This document shows positions 45,778-56,259 of a stretch of 64,000 bases of DNA, one piece after another. The position numbers and the translations under genes are program-made. Each line of letters opens with the position of its first letter. Within the stretch, counting starts at the first letter, position 1. Origin of the DNA: Balneolaceae bacterium (lineage in GTDB: Bacteria > Bacteroidota > Rhodothermia > Balneolales > Balneolaceae); NCBI GenBank assembly GCA_034521495.1, contig JAXHMK010000009.1:298501-362500 (forward strand). The letters run 5' to 3'. The notes under the pieces are model-generated. The model was not told the origin of the DNA and searched no databases. It saw only the letters and a list, made by a program, of their open reading frames with translations.

Positions 45778-45930
45778 AGGAGGCTTTGCAAAACCGTGGT
45801 TATTGGTCAATCTGAACTCGATTCAGATTCTCCATTCGTCTTTATAGCCTGTATTTGGAGATCCTGAATCCCCCGGAGGGATCCCGATGGGAAAGTTCAG
45901 GATGACGGTCAGAGTTTTGCAAAGCCTTCT
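45778..45930. mobile_element. MITE-like element, copy B (153 bp)
   Basis: It has the same ends as copy A, reversed: AGGAGGCTTTGCAAAAC and GTTTTGCAAAGCCTTCT, flanked by a 3-bp direct repeat ATA. Apart from a 22-base insertion with its own palindrome (CCCATCGGGATCCC...), it is nearly identical to copy A read backwards. Copies A and B thus bracket 36.9-45.8 kb in opposite orientation. Confidence 0.8.
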
Positions 45931-45991
45931 ATAAATATATTATTTAACCGGTAAACACGTTTATTTGGCAATTTTCCATCAAACTCAGAAA

Positions 45992-46775
45992 ATGAAACCT
46001 TTAAGAAGATCATGTTCAGCTATAATACTTTTTGTTTTAATGGTGCCCGTTTTGTTCATAGGCAGTTCGGGCAAAGCAATGTCGCAGCGTATAGGAATAG
46101 CACACGATGATTATATGCGTGCCATTGGTTGGGAGGATGATTTTTTAGTAATGAAAAATATCCTTCAGAATGAGCTTGCAAACAAAGTGGAAAACAGGAC
46201 GAGTGATTATTACGAAGATAACGCCAATTTTTTCTCAATGGTGCTATTGTTGAGTGGTGTAAAGCCTGCACACTACTATAAGCTTCAACAAAATGGAGTG
46301 GATGTGGTCCATGCAATCACGGCAGATGTCCGCCCTTTTGATGAACAATCACTACTTTCAGATGTAGCAGTTGTTGGATCCGTAACGGAGATTTTATCCT
46401 GAAGAGTATGATGACGACGGATTTGATGTAACACTTACTATAGAAGTCACCGAATTATTGAAAGGTGAGATTCCTAAAGATACTATTTATATAAGGCAGA
46501 GAAATTCATCACGTTTGTCCGGAAGCGATAACCGTCCTGAATTGAATCAAACCTATCTTTTTCTACTATCCAGTGGTATGTATGGATATCATAAAGCCAA
46601 TCATCAAATGCGGGAACAGGATGAGATTGTGGTATCGCCTCCGGAATTTGGGAAAGAGAGCGTGTTTGTCATCTACAGGCTCTATCCATATAGGAATGGG
46701 CAATTGCTGCGGGCCCCTCAAAACAGGGATTTGGCTTTTAATGCTCTTCGTTTTGTGGACGTTTTAATACGTTAG
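45992..46775 (+). pseudogene. Hypothetical exported protein, split by a one-base frameshift
   Basis: From ATG 45992 the protein has a signal peptide (SAIILFVLMVPVLFIGSSGKAMS) and continues to a TGA at 46400, after VGSVTEILS. Dropping T46400 lets the next frame continue at once as EEYDDDGFDVTLTIEVTELLKGEIPKDTIYIRQ and on to 46775 (ending RFVDVLIR), restoring one protein of about 260 residues. I do not recognise a family; the second half is beta-rich. A TTG at 45965 would add nine residues. It sits just after MITE copy B. The shift is a single base and could be a sequencing error. Confidence 0.7.
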
Positions 46776-47235
46776 AGATAGAAACTTATAAAGTTTAGCT
46801 TTTTCCTGAAATACAATTAAAATCGCACGAGTCTTGATCATCTCATCTCAAAAATTTTAGTCGTTAATTTTGTTTTCGCCAATAGCGCAACTGGCAGGGT
46901 TGAGGAGAGCATTTCTTAAAAATATAGCAAAACACTTATTTTTTTTAATCTTAACTACACTTTTTTTTAAAAAATTATGGAATGATAATCAATATTAAGT
47001 GTGTTTTAGGTTTTGTTATGATGTATTAGAAAAGAATATTATTAAGTTGAAATGAGTTCATTCAAGTACTAAATTAATCTATCAAGTATGAATGTAGGCT
47101 TTGAAGTAAGCAAGTGCTTTCGAAGGACAATAACCAAAACATTACAGGCGTAAAAAAATCGCTACAACTCTTCTGAGATTTGAAATGCTTATCTTCTTGG
47201 GTACATCTGCTTTTATTACTTAACCAAAACAATAA
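46776..47235. other. AT-rich leader region upstream of susC
   Basis: There is no gene. The 460 bases must hold the promoter and 5' leader of the SusC/SusD operon, but no motif I would trust stands out. The sequence is dominated by A/T runs. Confidence 0.4.
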
Positions 47236-50200
47236 ATGAGGTCTTATATGAATTATAAGCTACTAAGTACATGGTTGCTTTGCATGTTCTTTGTGTCTTC
47301 TGCTTATGCTCAGACAGGTACATTGACAGGTACAGTAACAGATTCAAGAACCGGTGAAGAAATTCCGGGAGTTAATTTATTTATTCCAGATCTTGATCGA
47401 GGTGGAGGTACAGATCTTGATGGTGTATATAGCATTCAGAATATACCCCTTGGAGAATATACTGTAACAGTATCTTTTATCGGATATGTACGACAAGAAT
47501 TAAATGTTGATATATCAGCCGGTACCAATACTGTAGATATCCAACTCGTGCAGGATTTAGTCGGACTGGATGAAATTATTATTACCGGCCAACAAATTGA
47601 ACGTCAATCAAGATCCGTTGCCTATTCAATATCAACGGTAACAGGAGAAGAAGTATCCAAAGCCAGAGAAACTAACTTTGTAGATGCTTTAGCCGGTAAA
47701 GTGCCGGGAGTTCAGGTTCAAGGACAATCGGGTAATATTGGTTCTTCTACCCGTATTACTATTCGTGGTATTTCATCACTTTCTGGTAGCAATCAACCTT
47801 TGTTTGTTGTTGACGGTGTTCCAATTTCTAACTCCAACATTGTTGGAAATACAAGTCAGGACAGGTTAACCGGCGCTGTTGACGTTGGAAACAGGGGCGG
47901 AGACATTAATTCAGATGATATTGAAAGTGTAACCGTTTTAAAAGGTGCTGCCTCTGCCGCTCTGTACGGCCAGCGTGCTAAAAATGGTGTAATTTTGATT
48001 ACTACTAAACGAGGTTCTGCACAGACCGGCCAGTCGGTAACTGTTAATTCAAGTGTTCGAACATCTTCCCCGTTGCGCTTACCTGATTTTCAAAATGAGT
48101 ATGCGCAGGGCGATAATGGTAAATACGATAGTAACAGCCTGAACGGATGGGGACCAAGAATCGATGGCCAGCAGGTTGAAAACATCCGGGGCGAAGAAGT
48201 TACACTTCAGGCATATCCTGACAATGTCGAGGATTTTTACAGAAGTGATTTGACGGCTATTAACAGCATCTCATTTTCTAACGCTGATGAGGTTTCTGAT
48301 TTAAGAGTAGGTGTAACGAAAACAGATCAAAGTGGTATTGTTCCTAATAACAGGCTTGACAGGACAGCTGTTACTGTAAATACAGGCAGAAAGATGACTG
48401 AAGATCTTACTGTCCGATTGTCCGGAACTTATACTGATTATTCTACAACCGGTAGAGCTGTAGCTGGCGGAAATGATCCGAACGTACTTACTTCGTTGAT
48501 CAATACACTGCCCAGAACAACAGACCTTGCTGGAGAACTAAAGGATTATAAGAATGAAGATGGCACTCAGCGCGCGCTCTCTTCACAAACCAACAACCCA
48601 TACTGGATTGTTAATGAGAATCCTTTTAAGAACTCTATTAAAAGAGTGTTCGGAAATGCACAAGCACGTTATTCACCGCTTGAGTGGCTTTCACTCACAG
48701 CAAGAGCTGGTTTAGACTATTATACTGAAGAGCGACAACGACAAAATGCTGTCGGAACGCTTGGCCGTGATGATGGTGATTTTTCGCTTGATATTATCCA
48801 GGAAGAACAGATCAATATTGATCTTATGGCAGAAGTTAACAGAGATATTAACGAAGATATCTCTTTCCAGGGAGTTGTTGGTTATAACCTGAATACACGT
48901 GAACAAAGTATTTTAAATAATACAGCGTCAACTCTTGATGTACCTGGACTGTTAAACTTTGCGAATGCATCTTCAAATAATCCTTCAAACTTTTTTAGCG
49001 AACGAAGATTATTTGGTGTATTTGCAGATGCAACATTCGGTTATAAAAATTATCTGTTCCTAAACGCCACTGGTAGAAATGACTGGTCTTCAACACTTCC
49101 TGAAGATAATAACTCATTTTTCTACCCATCAATAAATACAAGTTTCGTTTTTACGGAAGCGTTTGATGTTGCAGGTGACATTCTTTCTTACGGTAAATTG
49201 CGTGCCAATTATGCCCAGGTAGGTAGTGATGAAGATCCCTATCAGTTGGACTTTAGGTATTTCCCTGTATCTTCAATTTTTGGGCAATACGGTACTGGTG
49301 CTACATTCCCGTATGGAGGAAGAACCGGGTTTAATGCAACAGCTACACTGCCGCCACAGAATCTGAAACCTCAGTTGCAGAAATCATTTGAAGTGGGTGC
49401 AGAGTTGCAGTTCTTTGATGGTAGATTTGGATTCGACTTTACATACTACGATGTGAGGACAGAGGATCAAATTATCTCGATCCCAACACCTGAAACAACA
49501 GGTTTTGCAGCTTTGAGAACCAATATTGGAGAAGTATCCAATAAAGGAATTGAGTTGTCGGTGAATCTGAATCCTATCCGGACAAGAACATTCAATTATG
49601 TTGCAACGGTAAACTTTACAACGAACAATAACATTGTAGAGTCCCTTGCACCTGGCGTGGAAGAGATTGTGATTCAAAGCGCATTTAATGGGTTACAGGT
49701 TCGTGCTGAACCCGGGAAACCATTAGGATTGTATGGGCCGGGCTTCCTGCGCGATGAAGATTCAGGTGAACTGATTATCAACCCCGATACAGGGTTAATT
49801 CGTACAGGCGGGGAAACACGTCTTGGTAAAATTGATCCTGATTACAGGCTCAGCATGAATAATCAATTTAGTTACAAAGGATTGAATTTTAGCTTCCTGT
49901 TAGACTACAGAGAGGGTGGTGTTCTTTTTTCACAAACTGTTGGTTCTCTCAGAAGAGCAGGAGTGGCTAAAGAGACCCTCGAAAACAGAGGCGGCACCTT
50001 TATCATAGATGGCCTGGTTGAAAATGCAGATGGAAGCTTTAGCCAAAACACAACTCCGGTACAGGATGTGGAAGCTTTTTGGAATAACTATTCCAGTGCA
50101 AGTGTACATGAAGGAAACACATTCAGTTCTACTTATGTGAAGCTCAGAGAGGTTAAAATTGAATACGATCTGCCCAGAAGATGGATTGAAAATACTCCAT

Positions 50201-50376
50201 TGAGCAGCCTCTCCGTAGGTGTTGAAGGTAGAAATCTGTTTTTACTCTATAGCGAAGTTCCTCATATCGATCCGGAAACAGGCCTGTTTGGTTCTGCTTC
50301 TAACGGACAGGGTATTGAATGGAACGTGTTACCTTCTACCAGATCTTTTGGTGCGAACGTCCAACTAAGATTTTAA
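47236..50376 (+). CDS. SusC/RagA family TonB-linked outer-membrane transporter
   Basis: The 1046 residues begin with a signal peptide (LLSTWLLCMFFVSSAYAQ) ending near residue 26. A carboxypeptidase-regulatory-like beta domain (TGTLTGTVTDSRTGEEIPGVNLFIPD, about 27-105) precedes the SusC plug domain (GKVPGVQVQGQSGNIGSSTRITIRGISSLSGSNQPLFVVDGVPIS, DIESVTVLKGAASAALYGQRAKNGVILITTKRG). The barrel follows and ends in QLRF with a terminal aromatic residue. SusC proteins import oligosaccharides or peptides with a SusD lipoprotein lid, powered by TonB. The ATG at 47236 is used; 47248 (MNYKLL) is an alternative with a better-placed GAGG. It heads an operon with susD and a lipoprotein. The substrate is unknown. 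Confidence 0.95.
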   Translation: MRSYMNYKLLSTWLLCMFFVSSAYAQTGTLTGTVTDSRTGEEIPGVNLFIPDLDRGGGTDLDGVYSIQNIPLGEYTVTVSFIGYVRQELNVDISAGTNTVDIQLVQDLVGLDEIIITGQQIERQSRSVAYSISTVTGEEVSKARETNFVDALAGKVPGVQVQGQSGNIGSSTRITIRGISSLSGSNQPLFVVDGVPISNSNIVGNTSQDRLTGAVDVGNRGGDINSDDIESVTVLKGAASAALYGQRAKNGVILITTKRGSAQTGQSVTVNSSVRTSSPLRLPDFQNEYAQGDNGKYDSNSLNGWGPRIDGQQVENIRGEEVTLQAYPDNVEDFYRSDLTAINSISFSNADEVSDLRVGVTKTDQSGIVPNNRLDRTAVTVNTGRKMTEDLTVRLSGTYTDYSTTGRAVAGGNDPNVLTSLINTLPRTTDLAGELKDYKNEDGTQRALSSQTNNPYWIVNENPFKNSIKRVFGNAQARYSPLEWLSLTARAGLDYYTEERQRQNAVGTLGRDDGDFSLDIIQEEQINIDLMAEVNRDINEDISFQGVVGYNLNTREQSILNNTASTLDVPGLLNFANASSNNPSNFFSERRLFGVFADATFGYKNYLFLNATGRNDWSSTLPEDNNSFFYPSINTSFVFTEAFDVAGDILSYGKLRANYAQVGSDEDPYQLDFRYFPVSSIFGQYGTGATFPYGGRTGFNATATLPPQNLKPQLQKSFEVGAELQFFDGRFGFDFTYYDVRTEDQIISIPTPETTGFAALRTNIGEVSNKGIELSVNLNPIRTRTFNYVATVNFTTNNNIVESLAPGVEEIVIQSAFNGLQVRAEPGKPLGLYGPGFLRDEDSGELIINPDTGLIRTGGETRLGKIDPDYRLSMNNQFSYKGLNFSFLLDYREGGVLFSQTVGSLRRAGVAKETLENRGGTFIIDGLVENADGSFSQNTTPVQDVEAFWNNYSSASVHEGNTFSSTYVKLREVKIEYDLPRRWIENTPLSSLSVGVEGRNLFLLYSEVPHIDPETGLFGSASNGQGIEWNVLPSTRSFGANVQLRF

Positions 50377-50397
50377 TCCAACAAATTGCTGATTATT

Positions 50398-51888
50398 ATG
50401 AAATTATCTAAAACACTAATTTTATTGACAGCGCTACTGTTTGCGCTGACAAGTTGCGAAGATTATTTGGATATAAATACAGATCCAAATGCCGCAACTT
50501 CGGTATCGCCAGATCTGTTGTTCCCAACAGTATTGGCAAATGTTGCTGCTAACCGGGCAATTGAGATTATGCCCTCAAACGCATTTTTTATAAATGCATG
50601 GGCACCAAACGGTTCTGCGGGGGTATTTATTAACCCAGATAGATATACCATTAGTCCATTTTCCACAGGGAATACCTGGAGCAACTGGTATGGTACAAGT
50701 TCCAGGAACCTTACGCTGATGATTCAAGCAGCTGAAAATCAGGAACCAACAAGGCCAAATGTAGCTGCCCAGGCTAAAATCATGCAAGCCTATCTGTTCT
50801 TCTCATTAACAATGATGTGGGAAGACGTTCCATTTACTCAAGCTCTTGATCCAGACGAATTTCCTGAGCCGGCATTCGATGATCAGGAAACGGTGCTCCG
50901 GGGCGTTGTTACAATGCTGGACGAAGCCATTGGCCAAATTCAGCTTGGTGAAGAAGCTGTTGGAGATGGTGATTTGATCTATGGCGGAGATATGATGCAG
51001 TGGACTAAATTTGCGAATTCATTGAAGCTAAGAACCTATATGTTTTTGCGAAATCAAGATCCATCAGTTGATAGTGAGATTAGCTCATTGCTGAACAGTG
51101 CTGAATTGATCCGAACAAATGCCGATGAAGCATCCATTCCGTTTTTCGACTCGAATGATAATGCTCATAATGTTTGGGTATTAAATAATCTGTTTGGTGG
51201 TTTTACGGATGCCGGTAACGGGAATAACTTCATTTTTGCAGGCGAGACTCTTGTAAATATCATGAACGATCTCGAAGATCCCAGAAGGGAAACATATTTT
51301 GCCTACCCAACCTTCGATGGCGGGGAAACATTTGAAAGCACAGAATATGTGGGACAAACTGCCGGAGTTTCTGATTATGGAGATGATACAAGTATGATTA
51401 GTCAGAATATTATTCGGAGAGACTGGCCTAACCGAATACTTACTGCATCAGAAGTTCTGTTTTACGAAGCGGAATTTCTTGCAACCACAGGTGATCTGCC
51501 CGGTGCTTACGATGCTTATATTGAAGGTGTAAGAGCATCACTCGATTTTCTGGCTCCTTATACGGTATTGAATTCACGAACGGGTCAGTCTGATGGCATA
51601 TCAGATGCGGAAAAGGACGATTACATAGCGAATTTGCCAGGTGCATTTTCCAGCGAAGATCAGGCCTTAGAAGCCATACATACCCAACAATATATTGAGG
51701 TATGGGATCGCGCACCGGAAAACTGGAGCCAATGGAAACGTACGAAGTTCCCGAATCTGGATGTAGCACAGAACGCTGATTTAGGTGGTATAATCCGTCG
51801 TTTCCCTTATCCACCGGACGAAATTTCATCAAACCCAAATACACCACAGGATCCGATTTTGGATACCCCAATGTGGTTTGAGAACTAA
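50398..51888 (+). CDS. SusD/RagB family surface lipoprotein (SusD-like_2 type)
   Basis: The protein has about 496 residues. The start is the ATG at 50398; an upstream TTG is ignored. The lipoprotein signal LILLTALLFALTSC ends with the acylated Cys near residue 20, then EDYLDINTDPNAATSVSPDLLFPTVLANVA, the typical SusD-like entry. The TPR-like helices include AQAKIMQAYLFFSLTMMWEDVPFTQA and QWTKFANSLKLRTYMFLR, and the C-terminal half has RRDWPNRILTASEVLFYEAEFLATTG and WSQWKRTKFP. It caps the SusC channel and captures ligand on the cell surface. It follows susC by about 21 bases, so the two form one operon. Confidence 0.94.
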   Translation: MKLSKTLILLTALLFALTSCEDYLDINTDPNAATSVSPDLLFPTVLANVAANRAIEIMPSNAFFINAWAPNGSAGVFINPDRYTISPFSTGNTWSNWYGTSSRNLTLMIQAAENQEPTRPNVAAQAKIMQAYLFFSLTMMWEDVPFTQALDPDEFPEPAFDDQETVLRGVVTMLDEAIGQIQLGEEAVGDGDLIYGGDMMQWTKFANSLKLRTYMFLRNQDPSVDSEISSLLNSAELIRTNADEASIPFFDSNDNAHNVWVLNNLFGGFTDAGNGNNFIFAGETLVNIMNDLEDPRRETYFAYPTFDGGETFESTEYVGQTAGVSDYGDDTSMISQNIIRRDWPNRILTASEVLFYEAEFLATTGDLPGAYDAYIEGVRASLDFLAPYTVLNSRTGQSDGISDAEKDDYIANLPGAFSSEDQALEAIHTQQYIEVWDRAPENWSQWKRTKFPNLDVAQNADLGGIIRRFPYPPDEISSNPNTPQDPILDTPMWFEN

Positions 51889-51912
51889 TTATAAACTTTT
51901 AGATATAAGACT

Positions 51913-52758
51913 ATGAAAATTTATAAAATAATAGTTGCGTTATCAGTTCTCACGCTACTTATACTGGGGTGTGAGAATGTGAATGAACCTATCTCTTACG
52001 AGGATATGACTGCACCTTCCTTTGTTACCATTAGTACGGAAGGTCAACATGTAGCTGCTGGTGGATCACTCGAAGTAGTGTTTCAGCTTGGGCAGACACA
52101 GGAAGAAAATGTGACTGTTGAGTACTCTATCAGTGGCGATGCTGTAGAAGGTGAAGACTATGTTTTTACTGAAGGATCACCCGGTACAGTAACCATAGAG
52201 TACGATTCTGAATCAACAAGCCTTGATACGGGCTCAATTACTCTTGATTTCCCTATTGAAGCTGCACTTGGAACTGCCAGAAATCTGACGTTTACACTTC
52301 AGAGTGCAACAACTGAAAGCGGAGAATCTCTTACAATTGGCCGTGGTGATATAGGTCTCGAAAGAACCTATGTTATCAATGGTTTGGGTGAGGCAACAGT
52401 GGGCACTTACGATTATTCTGCTGTAACATCATTTGGGGACTTTGAGGGTACTCTGGAAATCACAAAACCTGATAACCCGATAATTGTTGATGGAAGTCCA
52501 TACTTATATGTAACTAATAAAATAGCTGCTGATGGCGGGGATATTTTTAGCGTTGATGTTGCCTATGCATTTAATGTAACTGCTGGCGGTGATATATTAG
52601 GCGCTCCAAATGCACATGAGGAAGGTTTTGAAACCATAATCCTGGATGTGGGTGGTAGCTACGATTTCGACACAGATGAAATATTCTTTGACATTGTATT
52701 TCAGTGTTGTGGTGTAGAGGGTGCTCAAATACAGAAAACAGCCACATTACAACCTTAA
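51913..52758 (+). CDS. SusCD-associated lipoprotein
   Basis: The 281 residues have a lipoprotein signal: IIVALSVLTLLILGC, acylated Cys near residue 20. The mature part is beta-rich. The first 110 residues (FVTISTEGQHVAAGGSLEVVFQLGQTQEENVTVEYSISGDAVEGEDYVFTEG) resemble a Calx-beta or immunoglobulin-like repeat, followed by an unassigned beta domain with paired CC in VFQCCGVEG. Third genes of this kind in SusCD operons are usually surface glycan-binding proteins, and that is the best guess here. It lies 24 bases after susD and ends at a strong terminator. Confidence 0.75.
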   Translation: MKIYKIIVALSVLTLLILGCENVNEPISYEDMTAPSFVTISTEGQHVAAGGSLEVVFQLGQTQEENVTVEYSISGDAVEGEDYVFTEGSPGTVTIEYDSESTSLDTGSITLDFPIEAALGTARNLTFTLQSATTESGESLTIGRGDIGLERTYVINGLGEATVGTYDYSAVTSFGDFEGTLEITKPDNPIIVDGSPYLYVTNKIAADGGDIFSVDVAYAFNVTAGGDILGAPNAHEEGFETIILDVGGSYDFDTDEIFFDIVFQCCGVEGAQIQKTATLQP

Positions 52759-52778
52759 GTTCTATACTTTAAAAATAA

Positions 52779-52809
52779 AGCCACCTTGTGTAAGGTGGCT
52801 TTTTTTTTA
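52779..52809 (+). terminator. Rho-independent terminator of the SusCD operon
   Basis: A 9-bp perfect stem (AGCCACCTT at 52779-52787, AAGGTGGCT at 52792-52800) with a GTGT loop is followed by nine T. It lies 21 bases after the lipoprotein stop. Confidence 0.93.
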
Positions 52810-52886
52810 TCAAAAAATATTGAATAGTTACCCATCAAGTGAATTTTGTACATGTATTCTACAAAGGATTGATCCGATAAATAAAA

Positions 52887-55198
52887 ATGGTGATAAAGTA
52901 TATTCCAGTTATCTTTTCTAATATATTTAGAAATAAAGAAGACTATTTTTTAAAGGGATTCGGTAACGTTATCTTGATTTTAATATTTGCAATCCCATCC
53001 GAACTTTACTCTCAATCTGTTACAGTTAGAGGAATTATCACAGATGCATCAAATGGACAGACGATTGTGGGGGCCAATGTCCTGCTCTTGAATCAGGAAA
53101 ATGAACAGGTAAAGGGTACGGTAACCGATAGAAATGGACTATATAGATTGCAAAATATCCGTCCCGGAGAGTATCAAATCAGGATCAGCTATGTTGGATA
53201 TTTAACGTCTCTGGATACATTACAAATCGAAAGTGGGGATGAAACGATTACATATAGTGTTCCTATGCGTGTAGACAATGCACAGCTTGATGAACTGGTT
53301 GTATCAGTAGAAAGTGAAGCGGCGAATATAACAGGTGGCCATCAAAGGGTATCTGCGGTAGATTTGACACGGGTTGTTACACCGGCCGGCAGCGGTGATA
53401 TGGCCAGCTACTTGCAGGCACTGCCGGGTGTGGTTTCGGCAGGAGACAGGGGCGGGCAGCTTTTTGTGCGCGGGGGAACTCCATCAGAAAATCTGGTTTT
53501 AATAGACGGATTAACGATCTATCAACCATTTCATATCGTAGGTTTCTTCTCGGCATTTCCGGAAAACCTTTTGGCAAATGCCGATTTCTATGCAGGCGGA
53601 TTTAGTCCGAAATACAGCGGCAGAATATCCTCGGTTTTAGATGTTCAGATGAGAGATGGTGATGTAAGCAACTTGAATAGTAACGTTTCAATCAGTCCGT
53701 TTCTTGCTGAAATCCAAATGGAGGGGCCCCTGGGTGAGGGTGGAAATGCATCATGGATTGCATCTGTCAGAAGTTCGCAAATTGAACGTACAAGCGATCT
53801 ATTCCTGGAGAAACTCAACCGCTTCGGTTTGACAGTCAGTTTTTGAAATTAACCCGATTTAACGATGATGGAACCCGCTGTTCGGCAATGGCTATGAGAA
53901 CATATGACAGGGGCAAGCTCGATTTTGAGAAGGGTAATAGTTTTAGCTGGTCCAATTTCGTGATTGGTGGAAAATGTACCCACCTGCCACCGGAGTCGAA
54001 CACATTTGTTGATTTTAATTTTGGTCTTTCCCACTTATCAAATAAAATGGGCGGCACTGCAGAGACGAACCTATCGTCGGGTCTCACTAAGTTTAGTTTA
54101 GACCTGGATATAAATCAAAATGTGGGGGATGTAAAATTAAATTATGGTGTGAATTCTCACATGAAGTGGATCAACTACAATATTGAAGAACTGTTCCAGA
54201 TCCCACAGAGCGAAACAGATATTTTGCTTGGAGTAGGTGCTTACACGGAAGCAACTATTCCGTTTGGTGATAAAATTACGATACGTCCCGGCGCTTCCCT
54301 CTCATTTTATGCCAATACGTACAGCCCAAGTATTGAACCGAGATTTCGATTTACATGGCAGCCATTTGAAAGTGAAAACCAGGAATTCAATGCATCTGTG
54401 GGGATTTACCGCCAGGCAATTGCAGGAATCTCTGATTTAAGAGATGCTGGATCTGCATTTATAGCGTGGTTGCCTACTCCGAATGATGAGAGAATGGAGG
54501 CCATTCATACATTGGCTGGCTGGCAACAGAAGTTTGGTAATGGTTTTCAGATCTCGGCAGAAGGTTATCACAAAAAATTACAAAATATTCCGGTGTCGGT
54601 GTGGAGCACCATTGCCGAATTTACTACAGAGATCGATTTTGCTAATGGAGATATTTGGGGAGCAGATCTGCGTCTGGAATATAATCACAGGTGGTTTTAT
54701 GCATTCTTGGGATATGGGTACTCCTGGACGAAATATCGCTCGGCACAAGAAAATTTCAATGAATGGTTTGGCAGTCCCGTTCAATCCTATCACCCTGGGC
54801 ACGACAGGCGCCATCAAATCAATTCGATGGCCTCCGTATTTTTTGGAAAATATACCCTCGGCATTCGCTGGCAAATGGGAACCGGATTACCCTTTACCCG
54901 TCAAATGGGTAATGACGGAATTTTTATGTTTGAAGAGGGACTGCCAAATATTCGAACGGATTACGGGACGCCCAGGGTTATTTTAGACAGGCCGTTTGAA
55001 GGACGAACGCCTACCTATCACAGGTTGGATATATCTCTTGAAAGGGAATTCGAATTTGACTTTGGATCACTGATTGCCCAGGCTGGAGCTATCAATACTT
55101 ACAACCGGGTGAATCTTTTTTATTACGATGTATTTACGCAGCGTAGGATCGACCAACTGCCATTTGCTCCCTATGGATCTCTTAAAATGGAGTTTTAA
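52887..55198 (+). pseudogene. TonB-dependent receptor with regulatory-like N-domain, frameshifted
   Basis: Two frames encode one receptor of about 770 residues. The first (52887-53846) holds the signal peptide, a carboxypeptidase-regulatory-like domain (VRGIITDASNGQTIVGANVLLLNQ) and the plug (GDMASYLQALPGVVSAGDRGGQLFVRGGTPSENLVLIDGLTIYQPFHIVGFFSAFP), ending ...EKLNRFGLTVSF. The second starts inside it and continues as TQPLRFDSQFLKLTRFNDDG to 55198, ending MEF with a barrel-terminal Phe. Adding one A to the AAA at 53811-53813 (GAG AAA ACT CAA) restores a single frame. It is either a homopolymer sequencing error or a real lesion. A lipoprotein gene follows at once (TAA then ATG), typical of receptor-lipoprotein pairs. 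Confidence 0.9.
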
Positions 55199-56047
55199 AT
55201 GAAAAAGATTATTCGCTCAAATAAATTACTGTTGGCTATTTCTCTACTGTTTATAGCTTTGTTCAGCTTGAATAGTTGTGATGATACGCTCGATCCTGTA
55301 AAGGAGAATGACCGGTTTATCTATTCCATCTATGGCTACCTGGAATCTTCAGCAGATACACAATGGGTTCGCGTAATACATCTCCAGGAAGAGATAGATA
55401 CCACAGGAGGGGGAATAGATGGTACAATAAAAATGGAAAATCTTGAGAATGGAGAATCCAGTATTTTAAAGGATTCTCTTTTTCAGTATTCTGAGGATGT
55501 TTACGCCTATAATTTTTGGACCAAACAGAATATTGAACCCAGGGGTACATACAGGATAACCGCTGAACGTTCTGATGGAGCGGTAAGCAGCGTTACCGTA
55601 GAGATTCCCGATACGTTCAAAGACCCGGTTTATTTTCCGCCTGCGACACCGGGAGATCCCGGCAGATTAGTTATTGAGGAAATTGATAATCTGGCGGATG
55701 CATCGATTCGATTTAAAATTAGATACAACGTAGCCGGTTTTACAGTAAACAAGTCCATTCCAATCATTGCCGATACTATTTCAAGAGCAGCCGGTTACTA
55801 TATCCCAATATTTCCCAATCAAATTGCACTGGCCACTAAAGATCTTGATACTGTAGATATTTTTGATTGTGAACTATATGTGGCTCAGGCTGGTGAAGAT
55901 TGGGTAGACTTCCCAAATATTGACCGCAACTTAATTGCATTACCAGAGGGTATCTCAAATGTTGAAACAGGTACTGGCTATGTTGTAGGAGTTACAAGTA
56001 AACGTATTCCTTATCCCAATGGAAGTTGCACCGATCAGCAGGATTGA
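55199..56047 (+). CDS. DUF4249-like lipoprotein partner of the TonB receptor
   Basis: The 282 residues have a lipoprotein signal (LLLAISLLFIALFSLNSC, Cys near residue 27) followed by DDTLDPVKENDRFIYSIYGYLESSADTQWVRVIHLQEEIDTTGGGIDGTIKMENLENGES. A beta-sandwich-like domain with GTYRITAERSDGAVSSVTVEIP comes next. The pattern matches DUF4249-type proteins, which commonly accompany TonB receptors of this class. The ATG starts directly after the receptor's stop, so they are co-translated. Its likely role is a surface binding partner for the receptor's ligand; the family function is unknown. Confidence 0.75.
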   Translation: MKKIIRSNKLLLAISLLFIALFSLNSCDDTLDPVKENDRFIYSIYGYLESSADTQWVRVIHLQEEIDTTGGGIDGTIKMENLENGESSILKDSLFQYSEDVYAYNFWTKQNIEPRGTYRITAERSDGAVSSVTVEIPDTFKDPVYFPPATPGDPGRLVIEEIDNLADASIRFKIRYNVAGFTVNKSIPIIADTISRAAGYYIPIFPNQIALATKDLDTVDIFDCELYVAQAGEDWVDFPNIDRNLIALPEGISNVETGTGYVVGVTSKRIPYPNGSCTDQQD

Positions 56048-56116
56048 ATGAATCATGAAAACGTATTTTCTTCAACCGAAAGAATGTAGCTTTTTCGTAG
56101 AAAAGTAGATTGAAGT

Positions 56117-56257
56117 TCAATTTTTCAGATGAAAATTCTGAATGACTTCCTCCACAATCTCTCTGGATTTTCTTGTCTGCACGGTGGCCTTTAACTTCAT
56201 CAGAAAATGATAAAGTTCCAGGTGAACTCTGGTGGTAAAGATAAAGTGTTTACTTCC
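56117..56257 (-). pseudogene. 3' remnant of a second ABC1/AarF kinase gene
   Basis: The frame encodes 46 residues (GSKHFIFTTRVHLELYHFL ... EEVIQNFHLKN) matching the very end of the kinase at 57094-58404 with about nine substitutions. Upstream coding sequence is missing: the homology stops exactly where the REP sequence at 56260-56288 begins. The differences show it is a diverged paralogue rather than a fresh duplicate. It was probably a tandem copy that was deleted when, or after, the REP/transposase unit arrived. Confidence 0.8.
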
Positions 56258-56259
56258 CC

